DNA from: Parietaria judaica
Taxonomy: Eukaryota > Streptophyta > Magnoliopsida > Rosales > Urticaceae
Direction of reading: 5' to 3'
DNA: 64,000 nucleotides
Assembly: GCA_954871525.1 (NCBI GenBank)
Contig: OX940864.1
Coordinates: forward strand, 10,782,001-10,846,000
The position numbers and the translations under genes are program-made. Each line of letters begins with the position of its first letter. Within the stretch, counting starts at the first letter, position 1. Shown piece by piece: positions 11,529 through 23,639 of this stretch. A model generated the notes under the pieces. The model had not been told where the DNA came from. It did no database searches and worked only from the letters and a program-made list of their open reading frames with translations.

Positions 11529-14500
11529 TCAGTGGAGAGAGCGACAAGAAGAATCTCGCAGAGTTGTTGAAACTTGATCCCTTGTTCGCTTTCTCAAGGC
11601 CTCTGTGAAATTTCACACCTCAAAACAATTACTTGTAAGAACAAAAATAAAAAACAATGAGGAAACTAAGGAAGGGTAGTTCGGTCATTAAGGTTATTAT
11701 ATTATGTCTATTTGCGTCTTATCGGTCTGTTTATGATCATAAGGGTATTTCAGGTACTGTACCAATATGTGGTGATTAGTTTTTTTTTTTTTTTAATTCT
11801 TATCTTGGCTCGTGTTCACAAAGGAATGGCCGAATGAATTGTTATTTTGAGTCGATTATAAATAAAAGCATCAGGGGATTTATCGTCTTGGTGAGCGGCT
11901 TGCGTGTATTTTCGGTTTCGGGTTCTATCAAAACTATGGTATTTTCGAAAGCAGTTTCAAGATGATTCTACATTAGAAACAAGATTAACAATAAAGAGAA
12001 ATAAAATTTAACGTACCGACTCTTTCTTTTATCAGAGCGGCGTAGTCAGCTCCGCCACTTTTGTGTGCATAACTCGATATGTCGAGATACATAGCGTCTG
12101 AAGGGTGAATTCCCGAATCCTCCATCCATTGGAGTACCTAAATAATAATAATTTTTTTATATTAAATTTACAAAATTATATCATGAAATATTCTTCAAAC
12201 GTGTTAGATAGTCGTATTAGGTGTTAAACCAAATTATCCGAGCGTCAAATAATTGATTAGAAAGGCGATAACGAGAGTGGATCAAAGCCCAATCTATGAT
12301 AAGCTTTTCTACATTTGCAACTCAATGAAGACGAAAAATAGAAAAATAGAAATATGTAGATGATTTTTAATTTAAAGTAGTGTGCTATTACCTCAATATA
12401 TTTTCTCCAATTGCCCGCTAATAAGAGATTTTTCAACAGGATGGAATAAGTACCGATATCGATTTCTCCACTGGACCCCACAATCTTGTAGAAAAGCTAC
12501 ATTTATTTGAAGCAACAAGAAAATGAATTTAAGTAAAATGAAATATATAACAAATACTACAATGAATTTAAGTAAAATAAAAAAATTTCTAGATCCAAAC
12601 TGAAAAATGAAGAAAACCCGAAAAAAAAAAAACAAAAAAAAAACAAAGGGATCATATGTGAATGAATTTACACTACCTTCATCATGGTGTCAATTTTCCC
12701 AGTCCTTCCAAGAAAATGTAGGAGCTGGTTCTTAACGCCGACAGAAACAACCGGGAGCGAGGGCTCCATCAATTTAATAAGCTCTGTAGTTGTTTTCCAA
12801 TCTCGTAACCTGTAGAAATATATAAAGTTTGGGAGTATTAGAATTTTAAGTAGCAACGGTTTTGGAAGGCGAAATCGGGAACTAAGCCTCCACAATAACA
12901 GTAATTTCATAAATATCATATATGTCATATAATTAATCAATTTTTACGAATTATAAGTTCTACAAGCATTAAATTCATTAAAGGTCCTAGGTTTTTATGT
13001 AATGAGGAAAATAGAAATAGACATTTCGTTTTTTTTCCCCTTTATTTTTTACAATTTTAAGCTTACCAAGGAAGTCATTTAAAAATAGCCGACAGTTATA
13101 GAAAATAAGTAAAACAGGGCAAGACAAAAAGAACCATAACAAGAAAAACAGAGCCGAAACTGGGTAAATCATGTGTAGTTGTAAGCCTCATAGACTTCAA
13201 GAATGTACGGCGAGCCTCGAGGTGGAAGCCTCAAGGGTTTTTGAGAACAAAGATTTATTACTGTTAGCTATAAGATTAGTATAAGATGAACTATAAATTA
13301 CTCATCAATAATATTAATAAAGGAAAAATTGTTAACCCAAAATCTACATTCCTGCAAACAAAATGACAATTAAGTAATTGATTTAAAAGCTTATAAAGTA
13401 AAGGTAAATAAGGAAGAGAACTTACAGGCTACAAGCAGAGATGATTTCAAAGAAAATGGATTCAATGAAAGGGATTTCCTTTTCTCTCATGTGTTTTGCG
13501 AGAATTAGAACTTTTGACGATTGACCTCCTTTATTAAGAGCTCTCATCACAGTAGAGCATGCAATAGAGTCGGGTTGGATGCCACGTATTTCCATTTCTT
13601 CAAATAGCGCAAATGCCTTGTCCAAATTTTCTGAGAAAGATAAGTTTGTAATAATTAATACAGATCATTTAGAGTAATTTCCTTAAAGTAATGACCCCTG
13701 ATCTTTCCAAGAGAGTGGTTTGTCAACCTCTCGATGTTGAAAAATGACGGAAAATGTTAAAACTTATGCACAGTTTGATCTTGATCGGTAAGAATAACTC
13801 ATGTATTCCTCACTAGTTATCATTTTTTTTAATCTTCTGATGCCTACGGGTCTCATACCGATTGTCTAAGGAACATGGGGTATTTCTGTCATAAACTTGG
13901 AAATATAACTGTCAATTAATCAGGTATTTATAAAGAAACAATACAATAATAACATCTTAGCATTTCTTACCTACAGCAATATACGCGTGAATCATTGCGG
14001 TGTACATTACGACGTCGGGATAACCATCTTCTTCCTTCAGCATGTTAAATACATACTCCGCTTCCGTCACTTGTCCCTGGATTTAAATAAAATGAAAAAA
14101 GAAAAAAGATATACTAAGTTTTAAAAGCCTAATAAAAAGCACCTTAATATATTCCCTAGGTTAGGATTGGCAGATATAGGATTGATCAGAGGGTTATATC
14201 CCTGATAACATACTATTATCCAAAGATCTTTGACTAGTTATCCTAATTAATCTTCTTAATTTAAAGAATTTAAGAGCATAATAATATACAATAAATTACA
14301 AAGAAACAAATTTGATACGGCAACATAGCTCTATCCATTATGCTTGCCTGTTTGCTGTAAGCACATATAGCCGACGAACAAACTTCCTTCGACAAGGGCA
14401 ATTTGGTTTCCATCATTTCGTCAAAGAAACAGAGTGCCTCGTCGTATTTTGACATCCTACTGCAACCACTTATCAACACGGTGTAAGTAATCGAATCGGG

Positions 14501-17257
14501 TTTCACTTTCTCCTTCCTCATTGACTTGTACAAACTTATAGCCTTCTCGGTTTCCCCTGTATTCATACAGCTCGCGATAGCTGAATTATACGCAACAGTG
14601 TTCAATTTGATGTTCCGAAGCTCGGCTGCTTTGAGAACTGCATCGATGTTGACTTTTCTCTCACACCGCCCACAGGCAGACAAAAGAGTGCTTATCGACA
14701 CTATATTTGGCTTGACTCCGTTTCGCTCCATTTCACGTAAAACTTCAACGGCTTCTGCTAACAAACCACTCGATCCATATGCATCGATCAATGCATTGTA
14801 GGTCACGAGATTCGGTTTCCTCTTCTCTCTCTTCATCATATGAAATATTTTGGTGGCCTTATGGGGTTGCTTCGATCGCCCGTAAGCATTAAGTAACGAT
14901 GTGTAAGACACCACATCCGGGTGAAGATCGTTCTTCTTTATCTCCTTAAAAACGGAGTACGCTTCTTCATGCATACCATGTGAAGCATAGGCTCCTAATA
15001 ACGCATTATATGATATAAGATTTGGTTTTAAACCCTCTGCTAGTATTGTATCAAACACGGCCCTACAATTCTCGATCTGCCCACAAACTGCATACATATG
15101 AATTATGCTCGTAAACGTCACGATGTCGGGATTGCACTCTGAGTTCTTATTTCTCATGGAATTGAAAATTTCAATGGCTTTGTCGTATTGTCCGAGCTTT
15201 ACCGTGCAATGAATCACGATATTAAGCGTTGTAGTGTCTGGGCGTATATGTGTTCCCTTCATAAGCTCGAAATAAGATAATGCTTTTGAATACTGAAGCC
15301 CGGCTTTGTAGGCGGATAAAATAATATTGTGGGTCACGAGATCAGGACCAACTCCGTTATCAGTCATTTTCTTACAAACTCTTAGGGCTTCTCTCCAATT
15401 TCCACTAGATCCACAAGCATTGATTAGGTTGTTATATGTAGACCGACTCGGAGGAATCTGCATCCGCAAATGAGAAATACATTAGAAATATAATATCAAT
15501 TACAAAGAGATCAAACCGGAAAAATTGTGCACGGAAAAGACATGGACTTGTTATTATGCGAATTTTTGAAAGAATATAACACTATTGATTGAATACTTCT
15601 TACTTGATTATACCAATTTTAAGTAGAAATTAATCACTAAATTTCTTAGAATTAAGGGGAAAAAACACTAATTCATACCAACCTTACAACAATTAAATTG
15701 TCCTACTCTCGATAAATATACATGATGAGTAGCTGCGTAGACTATCAGATAAAATATAATTATATTGCAGAAGCGTAATAATTAGGGATATATGTGGCAT
15801 AAGTACCCATAAAGTAGTGTTCCGAGCAACCATAATTTCGTTGTTTGTTTGTCATGGGTCAAGTACCCAATATTACGATAAAATTGTTTCCTTGTACCCA
15901 ATTTGAACACTAAAGGAGCTTACCGAGCTCCATTAATCGAAACATTGGGTACTTAACCGCCCCAAAAACACTAGTTTGTGGGTACTTATGCCACAAATAT
16001 CCCTAATATTTGACCATGAACATAGCAGATTCAAGTAAAACCTCACAACTTAGCCGATGAGTACCTAAATAATTTGTTGCTTTAACTAAGTTGATTTATT
16101 TTTATTTTTATTTTTAATTTGTCTCGATTATTCAAGATAATAAGGAGGGTTTCTCACACGAAATAGACAGGAACATTAAATATTGAGAAGGGAAGAAAAA
16201 TACAAATACACACAGCTGCCTTTAACATGTCTTCCATAATATTGGTTGCCCAACGCCACTGCCCCACACGACCGTGCACGTTGATAAGAGCGTTATAAGT
16301 CTCCGCGTCGGGTTTACACCTAACAAACAATAAATCTGCCATCAGCGACCAGAAGAACCGGAAAAACGAACATGAAGTCGTATTTTCTTTCTTTCTTCAA
16401 TTGCAAATTCGCAGCATTGAAGAACTAGATTTGTTACACAGAAAGCCACTAACAATTTGCTCGAAAAGTGGAATCTTCCTATCGGTTCATCGAGCAAATT
16501 TCATTGATCTCGGATAAATTGATCCACAAAGAGCTACTCGAGGATGAAAAATCCGGAATCGACAGCAAAAAAGTAACTCATTGATCGACAATTCAGCATA
16601 AGACCATGTTAAACATATGATATGCAAACATATACACATAATACATACACACCTCCATTTCTGCATCTCGAAGAACAAACCGCGAGCTTGATCAACCAAA
16701 CCGTGCCTCGCGTTCAATCTAATCATCATATTGTAGATATCAGTACGAGCACAGTAGTTCTTCTGGTTCTTCATCCACTCGAACACCCTCACGCAGTGCT
16801 CCAGCGAGCCTCGCTTCGTCAATTCCTACACCAAAACCCCCCAAAATCTCACCCAAATCCAAACCCTAACAAACAAAAGAAAACTGAATCCGGATTACAG
16901 AGCTTCTCCACAGACCTTGATGAGGATCGGGAAGTTCTTCCTGGCGAAGCGGCCGATCCAGCGGTTGAGCAAGCCCTCGACATCGCCGAAGCGGTCGAGC
17001 TCCAGGACGCGGTCCACGGCCTCGGAGACGGTCCAGTCGCGCTGGAAGCGGTCGGTGGACACGTGGAGGCGGTGGCGGCGCGGGATGTCCGCGCGGCGGA
17101 GGCCGGCGAGGCGCGTGGAGACGACGCGCGTGCCGCGGTCGTAGTCGACCGACACGTGTCGCTTCTCCTGGAAGGCCGGTTCGGAGGCGGAACCGGGTCG
17201 GGTGGTGGCGGGTTCGGGCGGAGGCGGAGCGGAGCTGAGAGTGAGGAGAGTCTCCAT
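11529..17257 (-). CDS. EMB2654: P-class pentatricopeptide repeat protein (EMB2654/At2g41720-like)
   Basis: Predicted organelle-targeted RNA-binding protein; the Arabidopsis counterpart is essential for embryos and acts in plastid rps12 trans-splicing. Ten exons join in frame to 824 aa: 16916-17257, 16653-16825, 16214-16319, 14348-15457, 13971-14076, 13426-13630, 12677-12809, 12392-12496, 12017-12137, 11529-11602. This is close to the Arabidopsis length of about 820. The N-terminus (about 1-45) is rich in Ser, Thr and Pro with few acids, like a plastid transit peptide. From about residue 130 on, 35-residue repeats recur, with signatures such as TYNNLINACGSSGNW, PNLVTYNALIDAYG and PDSITYTVLISGCSR; most are intact. 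The C-terminus lacks E or DYW editing domains. Intron 4 has a GC donor (CAG|GCAAGC) and the AG acceptor CCAG. Intron 3 holds a MITE. It lies downstream of the AP2 gene on the same strand, as in Arabidopsis. The last exon (…RSLH, TGA) is the least certain join. Confidence 0.93.
13690..13930. repeat. Possible small MITE in a PPR intron
   Basis: Begins AAAGTAATGACCCCTGATCTTTC and ends near GGGGTATTTCTGTCAT. This is an imperfect inverted pair resembling the segment at 59136-59252 in the RRP12-like gene. No target duplication was confirmed. Confidence 0.4.
15782..16009. mobile_element. MITE with ~28-bp terminal inverted repeats
   Basis: The left end ATTAGGGATATATGTGGCAT is mirrored by ATGCCACAAATATCCCTAAT at the right end, with AAGTACCCA continuing the match inward. 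The element lies wholly within intron 3 of the PPR gene and has no coding capacity. Inner GTACCCAATATT-type motifs resemble those of the palindromic element at 48504-49495. A clear target-site duplication was not found. Confidence 0.75.
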
Positions 17258-18181
17258 TTGTTTTTGTTTTTTTTGGCGGGTTGATGGTGGTGAGTGGATA
17301 GAAATAAAGAGGGGTGGTTTTTGGTGACCGTTTTTTTATTTATATTTTTACAATATTTTGCGGCATAGTAAGGAATACGGATTAACGGTGTCATAAATAT
17401 TTAATTTTTATAATAATATAAATTTAATTTATGCTTAGATCAAAATTCTTAGTGTTTATTATATCATTTATCTTTAAAATTGCATCCAAGTTTTTAAATA
17501 TGTTGTAAGTCTCTATCATATTACAAATTTATCGTTTGTTTGGTAACGGATTTATCGATGAATAAATATAAAAATTCAGGTTGTCGTTATCGATATTTAT
17601 TGACGATTATCGACTGATAAACTGGTTATCGATTGGTTTATAGACGGATAAAGTGTAAAATATTAAGAAAATATATGCTTAATTTATATATAATGTCCAA
17701 AATTCCCAATATAATTCCATATCATAATAGATTTCATTTACAAAAATATAATTCCATATCATAATAGATGTCATTTACTTAATAAAATTCCAAATATTAA
17801 GTAATAAATGTCATTTACAAAAATATTCAATGTAAATATAATCTCATACACAAACATAAGTAATTAATAATAATACAAGGTTATATATATATATATATAT
17901 GTGTGTGATGTGGACCGAAAGGTGATGGACGAGAACTTTATTGGTTTTGCGAGCATTAACTCGACTTTTTTCATAAACATCCAACCCTAATACAAAACAA
18001 AGCAGCCCTTTATAAGGGAAGCTAAATCGATAAAAGCAACTAATGTCATAACTCACGCAATCAAACAAGCTAACTAACAGTGAGAACATAGAATAATCGA
18101 AGTCAAACAGCATATTATTCGAAGCATAAAAGCTGGAAACAGCGTCCCTACATGTTGGAATCTTGGTGGTTGCTTATAGAG
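17258..18181. other. Intergenic; promoter side of the PPR gene and old repeat arm
   Basis: AT-rich. At 17518-17660 there are repeated ATTTATCGATGA/TTATCGA motifs resembling the arms of the CCAAGGTTTAAA-ended elements further right. An (AT)n/(GT)n run lies near 17884-17908. No gene seen. Confidence 0.55.
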
Positions 18182-18487
18182 TCATGAGACGGGATACGCC
18201 TCGATGTATGGACAGCAAAGCCGGAATCTTGATGGCGAGGAAAGCCAGCTTGGTTGAATGGATGTTCCCATTGAGTTCGCGTTCTCTCTTGACCACCGGA
18301 AGTATTCGCCGACATGATAAGGTCGTACACCAAACCAGTGTCATCAAACACCCCATTATTATCATTGCCTTCTTCTTCCTCAACACCACATCCATTATGA
18401 TCACTTTCCACTTTCTTTGGGAATGGCTTTGCGACAATTCTTCAGGATCTTCTCGCAATCTTCATCGCACCAGTCATGCATTATCCA
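18182..18487 (-). pseudogene. O-methyltransferase copy A: orphan, broken exon 2
   Basis: The piece begins at an AG acceptor with TGG ATA ATG CAT GAC TGG. It reads IMHDWCDEDCEKILKNCRK and so keeps the catalytic HDW motif of class II plant O-methyltransferases. A one-base deletion at AGTGG|AAAGTG brings an immediate TGA, and a second lost base follows in the GAGGAAGAA run. Near the end CGCTACAACATC is shortened to CGCCATC. A first exon is absent: the sequence upstream is an unrelated GC-rich stretch. Total length is still 306 nt, the same as exon 2 of the intact copies. It is the leftmost and most decayed member of the array. Confidence 0.9.
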
Positions 18488-19341
18488 CTACATATAAAAC
18501 AAAACAAGAATTAGAAATTTTATTAACGTACGTTCACGGATCTACTCGATCGCCGTGGGAGAGCGGGTCGACCTCGCCGAGGATGTGGTGACGGAGAGGC
18601 GACGCGACGGCGCGACGGAGAGGCGCCGTACTCTTCTCCGATCAGTAGGAATCCGGTGGCGGTCAATCCGACGAGGATATCGTGAGAAGGAGAGAGAGAG
18701 ACTTGTTTCTCTGGTTTCAGTTTCAAAGCTTGGTTAATGGCGACGATGAGAAAGAGAGAAAGTGTAGGAGTGAAGATGAAGGAGAAATAAACGAGGGGTA
18801 ATATAATATTTTAAATTAAATCGTGTTTATTAGGAGAAATTGTCAAGTTTAATTATAGGAAATTCTAATTTCAAAATTATTTATTAATAATTATTAAAGC
18901 AAAAATTAATAATTAATATTAAGGTTAATATGGTCTAAAAAAGTTTATTAATGGGTATAAATTAATTGTTTTTATATTATGGGCAATTTTCTTGAACCTT
19001 AAGTGATTTTTGGGCATTTAGTGGGTTTTCTATTTTTAGAATTCAAATTTAGAAAACAAAACCAAACAATACTTTTCACACGCAATTCGTTATTTTTACA
19101 TATCTTATTACAAATTAAACGTGATTTGAAAAGAAATTACGTACATTAAAAACTATTTGATCTCAAACCCAATACTGATTTTATTTTTCTTCCTGCTACC
19201 TTTAAAGTTCATCAATGGTTAAAACAAAAAAGTCTCATTAATCAAACGCACATGAAAATGATATGAAACGACGTAAGTACATTTCTGTGAATCTGAGAAA
19301 CGACAACAAATGGATGAAGAGAAGGAAAGTCCAGAATCAAT
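18488..19341. other. GC-rich island between OMT copies A and B
   Basis: About 18530-18730 is much richer in GC than its surroundings. On the minus strand a 67-codon frame (18523-18726) reads like a 5' exon (HDILVGLTATGFLLIGEE) followed by an Arg/Ser/Pro-rich tail, but I cannot assign it to a family. It could be a captured gene piece. The rest to 19341 is AT-rich and featureless. Confidence 0.4.
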
Positions 19342-21228
19342 TCATGATGAGATGGGATATGCCTGGATGATTGAGGGTAAAGCTGGAAGCTTGATGATAT
19401 CGTAGCGAGGAAAGCCAGCTTGGTTGAATAGATGCTCCCATTGGCTTTGCGTTCTCTCTCGACCACCGGAGGTATTCGCCGACAGCACAAGGTCGAACAC
19501 CAAAGCAGTGTCGTCAAACAGCCCTTTGACGACATTTCTTCTTCCTCCAACACCGCATCCACTATGATCACTTTCCCACTCCCCTCGGGAATGGCTTTGC
19601 GACATTTCTTCAGGATCTTCACGCAATCTTCGTCGCCCCAATCATGCATTATCCACTGTATAGACATATAATTCCAAAGAAGAAGAGAATATCTGTAACA
19701 ATATCCAATCTGTTGTTAGAATACCGACACCAAAGTAACAGCGAAAACGATATGGGAATTTTTACGTGGAAACTGAGGTTGGGAAGGAAATCACGTACGG
19801 AGTGGCGTGCGTGCGTGCGCAAATCAGAGTCAAATCTCTAATCCCCTATAACTAAAATCACTGGGATAGCTTTTCTCTTATTACAATTCTTCAGGATGAA
19901 CCTGATATTTCTAGGGTGGTGTTTGAATTTTGGAAAGGGAAAAAAGATGATGCAAAGAGAAAGAGAAAAAATGGGCAGAAAAAATACATAAGCTTTTTTT
20001 TTTTTTTTTTTTAATCTAGGAAACATAAGCTTAGTGACACTTAACATCGTTAAGAAAAAATAGACCGAATGAATTGAGACCATAATGAAGTTGAATTTGG
20101 GTATATTAAAGCTACAGTGAAGTTGAAGTTAGGTATATATGTCTCTGGAAATAAAACTTGAGTCTATGTCGCTCTAATTGAGTACAACTTGGGTTTATAA
20201 TATATACCACCATTAACCTTTAATATTTTTTTTAGATGTATACTCTAATGTAATCTAATTTTTTTTATTAATTTTTTACGTAAATTCATATAAAATTTTA
20301 TCTTTCACTCTCTTATTTTTATTAAAAAAATTAAATATAATCCTCCTAATTATAATCTTTAACAATATACGAATCTAGCTAGCTAGCCCCCTATATAATT
20401 TCTGGTTCCGATATTGCCGGCCGGTTGACTAAATTAACTTTATTGACCACGAGAACTTACTTTCATGAAAACGGCATCAGCACTGGGAATGCTCTCAAAC
20501 ATGTTACCGCTCACGTGCCTCACTCCAGCCCACGCCGGCGCAGTGGCTATCACGTGAGGCAGATCGAAATTAACGACATCAATGTGCGGTTGGGATCTCA
20601 CGATCTCGGCCGCGGACCACCCGGTCCCACCCCCGACGTCGACCAACGTCCTCAACGAGCCGAACACATCAGCTCTATCCGCTGCCGAAATCGCCCTCAT
20701 GAATATCCTTGTCACAGACTCCATACCAGTGTTGAACAGCTCGTTAAACGCACTGTTCTCGGAGGCGAAGTCCCACGTCTCCTTCCCATGTGTCCGCTGG
20801 AACGCGATTCCTCCCCGTTTCACGCACGTGCTCAAACAGTGCCACGGATCCATAAACCACATGCTGTTGGCCAACAGCACAACCGGAGCGAGGGTAAGAT
20901 CATCATTTTCTGGCGAAGTCTCCTGCATCAGCCACCGCGAGGAGTGCGTAAGGCCGTAGAGAGCCTCCTCACCGGAGCCTTGGCTGGAGAATATTTTCCG
21001 GCGGACAAGGAACCTCATGACGCGTGCGAGGAAGGGAATGTCCGGCGAAGGAGCGTCGGAAATGCCGGCTGCGATTTGTCGCAGGGTGATGGGGCCACCG
21101 TGGGAGTGGATGATGTCAGCTATTCGAAGCTCAACGGCGCATTTCAACGCCATGGAATCTGCGTAGCTGAAGAGGATCTTCCATATCTCTGCTTGGCCTT
21201 TCAAGCTAGCCTCGTGATCAGCTTCCAT
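19342..21228 (-). pseudogene. O-methyltransferase copy B: frameshifted COMT-like gene
   Basis: Class II (COMT-type) SAM-dependent methyltransferase gene; substrate not deducible. Exon 1 (20461-21228, 256 codons) is open: the dimerisation domain starts MEADHEASLKGQAEIWK and contains LRIADIIHSHGGPITL, and the SAM-binding motif is LVDVGGGTG. The intron is GTAAGT…CAG. Exon 2 (19342-19655) keeps [11 protein letters not shown] with the catalytic His. It then loses one base in the GAA-rich run after DAVLEEEE, so the conserved [11 protein letters not shown] and C-terminal QAYP segments are in another frame. The shifted frame runs on to about 19242 with unrelated residues. An LTR element sits 107 bp upstream of the start codon. 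Probably dead; a transcript could still exist. Confidence 0.88.
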
Positions 21229-21334
21229 GTTTGATCTAATGATTTTCTTGCGGAATATAACTAAGTATGTGTGTATATATATATATATATCATAGAAGTG
21301 CGTGGAATTTATACATGAAAATATGAATGATATA

Positions 21335-22080
21335 TGTTAATGCCGAAAAATGGATCAACACTTAAAGCGGCCCAAGTCTTGATTTTGGGCCGGGCCCAAT
21401 GACCTCTTGACAGTCAAAGGGGGTCTTGAAGCTTGATTGGTATTTCTTGATAAGCCGGAAATATCTTCCAGAACTCCGTCTCCGTATATCTTGCTGAAAT
21501 AATGAAACAAACGTGAACTTTAAGGGGGTACGGAGGGGGTGCCTCCGTATCCAACTCCGACGCTCAACATTAGTCGGGTATTTAAGTCGGGATATTTAAG
21601 AGAATGGAAAACGGAGGTTTTATCGCTTTAGAGCGTTTTTTGTGAGTTGATCTGAGTTGTTGAAGTTACCGTTTTGAATGAAATGAGCTTCTATTTATAC
21701 AAGGATGCAGGGACCTCTTAGTAATTAATAATTACTTTGATGGGCCCCTGAGCAATTATGATATTGCTTGCGCGGTGCGCGGTGCGCGGTGCTCGGTGCG
21801 CGGTGCGCGGTGCTCGGTGCGCGGTGCTTTTAATTAATTGAAAGCCCCTTTGTGGTAAAAGTAACAAAACTTTTACTGTTTTTATTCGGGCCGAGTCCCG
21901 TTGACTTTTTGGGTTGACTTTTTGAGTCGAGTCCCTTTGACTTTTTGCGGCGAGTCCCACTGACTTTTTTGCGGTGGGCCCAGGTCGTCTATGTAGACTT
22001 TTATTAGTCTTTTAAGCCTTTTGGGAAGGTTTTTTGGGCTGGGCCTTAATTTTTCTAGGCTTCGAAAAATACCCATAACA
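21335..22080 (-). repeat. LTR of the LARD-like element (3' LTR in element polarity)
   Basis: 746 bp, TGTTAATG…CATAACA. It contains a short 7-bp minisatellite of GCGCGGT/GCTCGGT at about 21774-21828. Confidence 0.92.
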
Positions 22081-22429
22081 TTAACCCCCCAGTTTTTTGT
22101 ATGGCTTCGCCTTGCGAAAAACTATTTCCCTTAAGTTGCGTGATTTTTCAATCTGCACTTTTTGTATATAGAGGCGTCTCTAGGGATAACATTCTGTTTT
22201 ACGTTTATGGGGTATTCCGCGAGATACCTTTCCCTATTTTTAAGTGAGAGCTTTTCGGAAATTGGCCTGGATGGGGCGTCTTTTGTGTTTTGAGCTTCTG
22301 CTAGTGTTTGCGCCTGGGCGTCTTGAAGACAAGTTATTTTGGTCTTTTGTCGGAGTTTGCGACTAAATGTATAAACCTCCCAGCCTTTGCGCCTTGGCGT
22401 CTTATCTTTATCATTTTTTCGGTCGCGCT

Positions 22430-23235
22430 TTTAGCGTCTTACTTCTTGGTATTTTGCGAGATTTTGCACCTTAGCGTCTTACTTCGTGGTCCTTCGCGCC
22501 GTAGCATATTACGAGTTTTGCGCCTTAGCGTCTTATTTCTCGGTTTGTATTCGCCAGATTTTGCGCCTTAGCGTCTTACTTTCTGGTCTTTCGCGCCGTA
22601 GCGTCTTACCGAGTTTTGCGCCTTAGCGTCTTATTTCTCGGTTTGTACTCGCCAGATTTTGCGCCTTAGCGTCTTACTTTCTGGTCTTTCGCGCCGTAGC
22701 GTCATACCGAGTTTCGCGCCTTAGCGTCTTATTTCTCGGTTTGTACTCGCCAGATTTTGCGCCTTAGCGTCTTACTTTCTGGTCTTTCGCGCCGTAGCGT
22801 CTTACTGAGTTTTGCGCCTTAGCGTCTTATTTCTCGGTTTGTACTCGCCAGATTTTGCGCCTTAGCGTCTTACTTTCTGGTCTTTCGCTCCGTAGCGTCA
22901 TACCGAGTTTCGCGCCTTAGCGTCTTATTTCTCGGTTTGTACTCGCCAGATTTTGCGCCTCAGCGTCTTACTTTCTGGTCTTTCGCACCGTAGCGTCTTA
23001 CCGAGTTTTGCGCCTTAGCGTCTTATTTCTCGGTTTGTACTCGCCAGATTTTGCGCCTTATTGTCTTACTTTCTGGTCTTTCGCACCGTAGCGTCTTACC
23101 GAGTTTTGCGCCTTAGCGTCTTATTTCTCGGTTTGTATTCGCCAGATTTTGCGCCTTAGCGTCTTACTTTCTGGTCTTTTGCGCCGTAGCGTCAACCGAG
23201 TTTCGCGACTTAGCGTCTTATTTCTCGGTTTGTTT
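22430..23235. repeat. 98-bp tandem array inside the LARD-like element
   Basis: About eight copies of a unit of roughly 98 bp. Each contains GCGCCTTAGCGTCTTA twice in alternate versions (…TTTCTCGGTTTG… and …CTTTCTGGTCTTTCGCGCC). Copies differ by a few substitutions. No open frame with protein features. Confidence 0.9.
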
Positions 23236-23639
23236 TTGTTTCCCGAGTAGGTGGGATAAAGAACCGACCATTATCATACTTTGTTGTATGAGTCGGCGGG
23301 ATTGAGATCCGACCTTTCACGGCTTTGCTTCCTGAGCCGACAGGATTGAGATCCGGCCTTTCTCGGACTTTGTATCTGGAAAGTTCTCTTTCAGTTCAGA
23401 CTTTGATTTCATTTTCACTTGTTTGCTTCGTCTTCGTGGTTCTAATGTTGACCATGCAACTGAGATGAAACTCGAGGTCTTTGAGGTGATCGAGGCGAAT
23501 CTTGAGGTTGTTGAACTTTGATCGCCGTAGTAAACGGATCAGGCCCTGGGCATCATCTTTGAGCTTCCAACTTTGGTCATTGTCTTGTCTTGATGAGCCT
23601 TCTGCGCCATTGTCGGATTTTAGACTCTGTCTTTGATTT

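Noticed and set aside
16622..17284. 220-codon plus-strand frame
   Set aside because: Lies opposite exons 1 and 2 of the PPR gene and has the composition of an antisense GC-rich frame.
20425..21234. Long plus-strand reading frames opposite OMT exon 1 (also 34332-35045 and 44607-45041)
   Set aside because: They are antisense shadows of GC-rich coding exons. They recur in every paralogue because the sense strand is conserved, and have no protein features of their own.
22430..23235. Regular repeat array that might suggest a CRISPR
   Set aside because: The units are directly adjacent 98-bp tandem copies with no unique spacers, inside a plant LTR element.
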